Below, piece after piece: positions 18,304 through 23,614 of a DNA stretch of 23,614 bases. How positions within the stretch are numbered: position 1 is the stretch's first letter; the number at the start of each line of letters is the position of its first letter. Below the pieces are notes generated by a model. The model saw nothing but the letters and a program-made list of their open reading frames with translations, ran no database searches and was not told where the DNA came from. The stretch lies in NCBI GenBank assembly GCA_001586965.3, contig LUCW03001806.1:77501-101114 (forward strand), read 5' to 3'. The stretch comes from Sphaeroforma sirkka. Lineage: Eukaryota > Opisthokonta > Ichthyosporea > Ichthyophonida. The translations under genes were made by a program, and so were the position numbers.

Positions 18304-19632
18304 TCATTCTTTAGTCCAGAGCTTTCCCAAAGGTCCTTTGTGCAGCCGTAGGTGACTGAAAGGCTTTAAGTAATGAGAAAGATGCGGTACCGAATCCGAG
18401 AAGAAGTTAACAAACCCACACACAAAGTTCACATCTCTTCCAGTAATTGGTGTTGATAAATCCAACAGAAACTGATTCTTGCCAGGATCAATTTCTACCC
18501 CTGCTGCAGATACTTTGTAGCCAAGTAAGTGTATAGTATTTTTAGCAAAAGAACACTTGTCTTCGTTAATCTTAAGTTTAGCATGATTAAGTCGCTTTAA
18601 GACTTCTTTAACGAGTTTAGCATGTTCATGTGCGGTCTTTGTAAAGATAACTATATCATCCAAATAGACTGATACGTTATACGACAGGTCCGCAAACAGT
18701 TCCATCATAACTTGTTGGAAGAAAGAAGGTATCATGTGTAAGCCTTCAGGTGCACCTTTAAACTAATACTTCTTACCTTGCCAAGTAAAGGAAAAGTATT
18801 TCCTATGAGGCTCATATATCTGTAGTTGATGGAATGCAGCTTTTAAGTCTATCTTGGAAAAGATAGCCGCACCCTCCATTTTGTGTAGTATCTCGCTTAT
18901 CTTAGGTAAGAGAAAACTATGTTGCGGAATTAGTTTGTTGATTGGCGACAGGTCTAGTACTACTCTTCTTTTACTAAACGTTCCATCAGATTTATAATGA
19001 TCGACCGCTAAGAGAGCTAAGTTAACTGGGGTTGTATCATAATTGATTTCAATTAGACCCTGTTTTAACCAATCTTCGATTTGGGTTTTGACAACGTCTT
19101 TGTGTCTCCAACTCACGTAGTTATGTGAAGGACACTTTAACTTAGAGAAGTCGACGTTTGTTAAGTCAAGTCTAACGTACCCATTAGAGAACTTAAACAT
19201 ACACCAGTCAGTTATTGCAATCTTCCTGTTTTGTATAATTAAGTCCATAATTATATCGGTGAAGTGCGGAATCATATCCTTTGCTTCACCTTCCGGAGGT
19301 TTAGGTATCTTTAACATATTATCATCTGACTGATCTTTATTCGGGTCTAGCCCATTAGGCAGACCAGTGAGTGTTATACCTAAACTGAGAAGATCAGTCA
19401 TGCCTATAATTAAATCGTATTTCTGAGACATGTCAGTAACGATTAGGTGAGTCTTCACTTCTCTTCTATCTGACAATATTATGTGTGCATAGTCAATGGC
19501 TTGTTCGCAAGTAGTAACTTTGCCATTTCCCAAGATTGAATCAGTTGTTTCGTTATGGACAGCCATATCTGTAGCGTAGGCTACTCGGCGTGAGATAGCA
19601 GAGACTTCAGCCCCTGGATCAAATAGTGCCAT
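18304..19632 (-). pseudogene. Protease and reverse transcriptase of gypsy pol, two nonsense codons
   Basis: The frame opens with MALFDPGAEVSAI, an aspartic protease active site in which DPG stands in for the usual DTG or DSG, and IIGMTDLL near residue 76 completes the protease. RT follows: VVLDLSPINKLIPQHSFLLP, motif A FSKIDLKAAFHQL with D262, then a TAG (18763-18765) where the family has Gln in the YQFK-type motif. The frame resumes with GAPEGLHMIPSFFQ and the YLDD box (motif C). A TGA at 18304-18306 stands in the WTKE region, the thumb/connection. Apart from the two stops, spacing and motifs are intact. Both are single-codon losses, consistent with recent decay. Confidence 0.9.
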
Positions 19633-19742
19633 AACTTTTCTCCATTTACGAAAACTGCTTGAAAGATAAGTTCATCTCCTTTGGTACAGATTTTATTGAA
19701 CATTTTCTCATAATCTTGCTCTAGTGCACACATATGGTACTG

Positions 19743-21727
19743 TCAGTGCTTAGCTTGGACGTCCGGTAAGTCCTTGCAATCCTCTTTGTGCCAACCGTTA
19801 GTACCCTTGCAAGTAGCACACTCTTTCATATAGTGTCCAAAATCTGGCTTGCCTGGTGCACACTTAACAGGGTCGTGTCTACCATTCCACTTGCCATTAC
19901 GTTTTGTGAGGTTGTAACCATACTTCTTGCAAGGCGCTTAGCCAGTACCCCCTCCAGTAGTAGTGCGAGGTTTCTTAGTACTACGCGCAGTGTTAGTCTC
20001 TACTGCGTTACGCTTAGTGGGCTGGGTGTAGCTCGTGGTACTAAGTACTCTAGTAGAGGGATTGGTATGCTTGTGAACTATCTTCTCAAAGACAGACCAA
20101 GGCATAGATCACAAATCACCATAGGCGATGATGTCATCATTGACTTTCTTAAAGAGGTTAGCTCCCAGAGTCTCCATCATCTGACAAATTAATAAATATT
20201 CGCCAGTATAGCACCCATCCGAGTCATATGAGCTAGAGCACCTCGAATAGTGGTATCGTTCGCAAAGAACTTGCGAGACTCTAGAAGCTCACGGTCACGT
20301 GCATCTTCAAGAAAGGTGTTAAGTATATTATCACGCAACTGGTGCCAGGGTAGGGCTTTCCAGTTGGGCTCATGGGCCTTCAAGATAGTTCGCCATTCAC
20401 CTGACTCACAGAAATGAATAAAGGCATTCATCATCTGCTTATCCTTAAGGCTGGCAGACTCCATAAGTTGGTCGAAGGCCTTCAGTGTCTTCACTGTACT
20501 CTCATTAGTAGTGAAATCGACCTCAGCCTGCGCGTTACCTAGCTGCTTTATAAAGCTTGGTTCTAAGCGTTCACGAGGCTCATACTCAGTGCTACGGGCT
20601 GCTAGTGCCAAGATGGTGTCTATTTCCTTTCTCTTGTTATCGATTAGATAGCGAATGTTATCCGCTTTCCTATCGTCAAGGTCAAAGTCATTCAATAGAC
20701 GGTCCTCAAGGACTTGCATACCAGAGCGTAATAGCCTGAGACGAGTATGTCTGGTTCTCACTTCCTCATCCTCAGGATTAGAGCGGGAACTCTCTAACGA
20801 GGTATTGGTGTAGCGATTGCCAAAATCGTGATTACCAGGGTTAGTTGGCAAATGAGGTTCGATATTACGAGGATGGTAAGCCTCATCGAGTTCCATACGA
20901 TCATATCCTCTGACAGGGTTAGGTTTGTCAAGAGGATGGTTAATGGTAGCATCAGAGCTATAGAGATTAAATATTGAAATATTTCCTCTCTCACCAGTGG
21001 TAACTGGCTTAGTGGTAAACGTACTGGCTGGTACTCCAGTAGGTCTCGGGTTCGAAACTCGGCCCGGAATTTTCTTCTTCTTCTTCGGTATAGGAAGAAT
21101 ATCAGCCACGTGGGACATGATAGAGGGGTCCACAACTGCTGCTGCCGCTAGCTTCTTCAAGAGCGCTTCAGTGCGGTTCAATTGGCGTCGAGATTAAAAG
21201 GATCCAACCACTCGTTGTCGAGTTATGGCGTCCTCAACTTCGGCCCCAAGATTTGAGCTGGATGGAATGGCTTCTCCATCGATGGCGAAACCGAAATTTT
21301 CGGACAGGTCCAATACTTCCTTTTCTCTCCGGATTTGTGCTGGAGTGTCCTTTAGATGTGGAGTTATAATGTCCCCGACATTCGTATCCACGAATTTTCC
21401 AGCCTTTCGACGTTTATCCCCAATATTTGACGGCACGTGGTCGGGGGGGGGCAAGCTGGGGTCCTGAGCTTTACTCCTAGGTGATACACGGACGCTGGCG
21501 AGCCTTTCCGCGGTAGTAGATACCTCTTCTTCCAAGGCTTTAGGATCCGACGAGTCATCCTCAGAATTATCCTCTGTACCAACCTCAGAATTGGCTTCCC
21601 CAACAGTTTCCTCGGCAGGCTCAACTCCAGACAGGCTAGGGTGTTTCCACAGGGACCTCAGGAACCTCGGCAGGCTTAGCAGGCTTAGAGCTAACGGCTC
21701 CTTGCCTTTAGAAGTACCCTTAGCCAT
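19743..21727 (-). pseudogene. gypsy gag, broken by stops and a frameshift
   Basis: The best start is ATG at 21727, 80 bases inside the 5' LTR boundary. The N-terminal part is acidic and Ser-rich (to about 21200), then comes DAITRQRVVG, a TAA (21194-21196), ADILPIPKKKKK, RLRLLRSGMQVLEDRLLN and the capsid-like helices LKAFDQLMESASLKDKQMMN. A frameshift near 20205, a TGA at 20109-20111 and a TAA at 19938-19940 interrupt the rest. The C-terminal nucleocapsid region has a Cys/His arrangement, CKKYGYN in this copy (CKKCGYN in the outer copy), then CATCKGTNGWHKEDC, a C-x2-C-x6-H-x3-C pattern that differs from the standard CCHC knuckle. It ends with TGA at 19743-19745, a stop shared with the outer copy. 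The protease ORF begins at 19632. Confidence 0.85.
21001..21066 (+). other. tRNA-like sequence antisense to gag in the inner element
   Basis: TGGCTTAGTGG (A box, 21005-21015) and GGTTCGAAAC (B box, about 21049-21058) lie at tRNA-like spacing. Between them, ACTGG/CCAGT pairs over five base pairs with an 8-nt loop, like an anticodon arm. The acceptor arms do not pair well. Despite divergence it keeps its boxes, as in the outer copies. Confidence 0.55.
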
Positions 21728-21806
21728 AGTATTTGCTGGATAGTAAATCGATGTTAGACAGTCTAGAAGCAGTACACTACTGTAACTACTAATTAACTGA
21801 AAAATA

Positions 21807-22401
21807 TGTAAACTTCGATGGAAATTACTAGGTTTCAAACTATATTAAACTAAAATACAATTTAGTCAGTTAGGATTTAGCAGTGGTAGCTTGTGTAAGA
21901 ATGATCGGGACTGCCTCTTGTTAAGAGCCTAAATATCCTCGATCACACAGGGCGTACCTCTAGCTGTTCTTTATTGAATAATTTTCACTAGAAGTACTAA
22001 GTGTTCATAACCACATGCCTAATTTGTAGATAGACATAATAACGTAAGTCACGTTAATACATTAGCTGATATAAATAAAGTTCCATCTGAAGAAAAGTTA
22101 AAAAAAGAAAAAGACTTATTGGATTTTGGAGATTGGCGGGAGGACCAAAATCTATAAGTAGTAGTTCGGAGATCGTAAAATTTAGTTTATAATATCCTAC
22201 ATCTACTAATGTCTCAAATAGGTCCAAGTAGATGAGTCATACCAAATACTCAGGCTATTGGAGCCATCAAAGTGAATTTAGAACACTTTGGAAATATTGG
22301 AAAAAGAGCTTGTATTAAATTATTTAAAATACAAATAAAAACCAATGTATTATCTCAATTGATCTTGATATTTTAAACTAACCGGAGGCCGTATTTCTAT
22401 A
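21807..22401 (-). repeat. 5' LTR of the inner gypsy element
   Basis: It is nearly identical to the LTR at 14787-15395. Its outer end reads TATA instead of TACA, one substitution in the terminal CA. On the - strand it should carry the element promoter; no TATA box was assigned with confidence. No TGG-type primer-binding site directly follows its inner end (the next - strand bases are TATTTTTCAG). Confidence 0.93.
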
Positions 22402-22405
22402 GAGG
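22402..22405. repeat. Target site duplication GAGG, right copy
   Basis: It matches 14783-14786 and is directly followed by TCGATTTC, the continuation of gag. Confidence 0.9.
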
Positions 22406-23238
22406 TCGATTTCTCTACTAATGAGAGTACAGTGGAGACACTGAAGGCCTTTGACCAACTTAAGGAGTCTGCCAGCCTTAAGGACAAGCAGATGATGAAT
22501 GTCTTTATTCATTTCTGTGAGTCAGAGGAATGTTAAACTATCTTGAAGGCCTATGAGCCCAACTGGAAAGCCCTACTCTGGCGCCAGTTCCGTGAGAATA
22601 TACTTAACGCTTTCTTTGAAGATGCACGTGACCGTGAACTTCTAGAGTCTCGCAAGACCTTTGCGAACGATACTACTATTTGAGGTGCTCTAGCTCATAT
22701 GATACATATAAACACTCGGATGGGAGGTCGTACCTATACTTGCGAGTATTTATTAATTTGTCAGATGATGGAGACTCTGGGGGCCAGCCTATTTAAAAAG
22801 GTCAATGATGATATTATCACCTATGATGATTTGCGATCTATGCCTTGATCTGTCTTTGAGAAGATAGTTCAAAAGCATACCAACTCATCTACTAGAGTAC
22901 TTAGAACCTTGAGCTTTATCCGGCCCGCTAAGCGTACCGCGACAGAGTATATCACTGCGCATAATACTAAGAAACCTCGCGCTACTGCTGGAGGTGGTAA
23001 AGGCTCTACTTCTACTGAACCAAAGGGTGAAAGGAAGGAGAGAGCACCTTGCAAGAAGTGTGGTTACAACCTCACTAAACGTGATAGCAAGTGGAATGTT
23101 AAACACGACTCTGTGAAGTGTGCACCAGGCAAGCCAAACTTTGGGCAGTATATGAAAGAGTGTACTACTTTCAAGGGTACTAACGGTTGGCACAATGATG
23201 ATTGCAAGGACATGCCGGACGTCCAAGTTAAGCACTGA
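22402..23238 (+). pseudogene. Ty3/gypsy gag, 3' part of the outer element
   Basis: It continues the gag of 13946-14786 in frame after removal of the insertion. Capsid-like helices (LKAFDQLKESASLKDKQMMN) and the basic KRTATEY region follow, then the Cys/His region CKKCGYNLTKRDSK, KHDSVKCAPGKP and CTTFKGTNGWHNDDC, in which one Cys of the second finger is Phe. Stops at TGT-TAA near 22535, TGA near 22681 and TGA near 22846 interrupt it. Compared with the inner copy, each reads as a C-to-T or G-to-A change, with one extra substitution at the first. It ends in the shared TGA at 23236-23238. Confidence 0.88.
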
Positions 23239-23244
23239 CAGTTC

Positions 23245-23614
23245 TATATGTATGCACTAGAGCAAGATTATGAGAAAAAGTTGAATAAAATCCATGCCAA
23301 AGGAGATGAACGTATATTTCAAACCATTTATGTAAATGGAGAAAAGTTATGCCACAGATATGGCTATCCATAACAAAACAACTAATTTAATCTTGGGAAA
23401 TGGCAAAAGTTACCACTTGCGAAGAAGCCATTGACTATGTACACATAATGTTGTTAGATAGAAGAGAAGTAAAGACTCACCTAATCGTTACTGACATGTC
23501 TCAGAAATATGATTTAGTTATAGGTATGACTGATCTTATCAGTTTAGGTATAACTCTTACTGGTCTGCCTAATGGGCTAGACCCAAATAAAGATCAGTCA
23601 GATGATAACATGTT
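23245..23614 (+). pseudogene. Start of pol (protease) of the outer element, cut by window end
   Basis: The sequence aligns with the inner copy from ALEQDYEK onward. Near 23350, about 60 bp that hold the protease active site (the DPG triad in the inner copy) are missing, so the protease is dead. Similarity resumes at GATATGGC and runs through the IIGMTDL-like region (23520-23540) to the right edge. The element continues beyond the window. Confidence 0.85.

Larger units (their letters stand above)
14787..22401 (-). mobile_element. Complete Ty3/gypsy LTR retrotransposon inserted in a copy of its own family
   Basis: It is 7,615 bp long, bounded by LTRs of 609 and 595 bp and a GAGG target duplication. 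On the - strand the order is 5' LTR (21807-22401), gag, protease, RT, RNase H, a Dam-like linker, integrase with a chromodomain-like end, polypurine tract, 3' LTR (14787-15395). This order, with integrase last, is that of Ty3/gypsy. I count about six substitutions between the LTRs, plus a 9-bp indel and A-run changes, so the insertion is fairly recent. Several nonsense codons in gag and pol make it probably non-autonomous. Confidence 0.95.

Noticed and set aside
19788..20192. Open frame of 134 codons on the + strand, and similar antisense frames at 20557-20739, 20997-21197 and 21225-21467
   Set aside because: They are the mirror frames of gag. The - strand frames match the outer copy's gag in sequence, the + frames match nothing.
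21440..21460. Poly-G run in gag as a programmed frameshift site
   Set aside because: The frame is continuous on both sides of the run and no second frame is needed there.
22885..23235. Open frame of 116 codons on the - strand
   Set aside because: It is the shadow of the outer element's gag Cys/His region on the + strand.

Overview
The window is eukaryotic nuclear DNA. It has spliced genes with GT-AG introns, LTR retrotransposons of two superfamilies, a spliced Mutator-like transposon, AT microsatellites, a satellite array and CCCTAAA (TTTAGGG) telomere-type repeats. That telomere type is found in plants, oomycetes and other stramenopiles, alveolates and some further protists. I cannot fix the lineage from the sequence, and no bacterial-style operon is present.

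Left part (1-3440): a degenerate ~60-bp tandem repeat (1-390) is followed by the only convincing host gene, a four-exon-plus FAD synthase on the + strand (conserved exons at 1160-2818). Positions 3441-4285 hold interstitial telomere-type repeats that run directly into a satellite built from ~57-bp and ~120-bp units.

Middle part (4283-12131): first comes a decayed Ty1/copia pol on the - strand (4283-6066), then a spacer with a (TA)n tract and an inverted-repeat palindrome (6967-7149). A large - strand Mutator-like locus (about 12131 down to 7327) follows. Its spliced exons carry a DDE transposase region, a SWIM zinc finger, a GRPK tail, a CCHC knuckle, a Ser/Thr-rich linker with a duplicated exon, and a C48/Ulp1-type cysteine protease. 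The locus has several frame breaks, one of them in a telomere-like tract inside the protease.

Right part (12270-23614): a MITE-like inverted repeat around (TA)n is partly caught in a 957-bp tandem duplication (12435-14350). The duplication also contains a truncated LTR fused to a gag start. From here one Ty3/gypsy family fills the window. A + strand copy is split inside gag at 14786/22402 by a 7.6-kb, LTR-flanked, - strand copy of the same family (14787-22401), and the 4-bp target duplication GAGG is visible on both sides. The inner copy encodes gag, protease, RT, RNase H, a Dam-methylase-like linker domain, an integrase and a chromodomain-like tail. The integrase ORF is intact, while gag and PR-RT-RH carry nonsense codons, so the copy is probably non-autonomous. 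The outer copy is more decayed and runs off the right edge.

Most of the window is layered transposon insertion next to one host gene. The most unusual items are the spliced transposase-Ulp1 fusion, the Dam-like domain in a gypsy pol, the self-nested insertion, and a tRNA-like A-box/B-box sequence antisense to gag.
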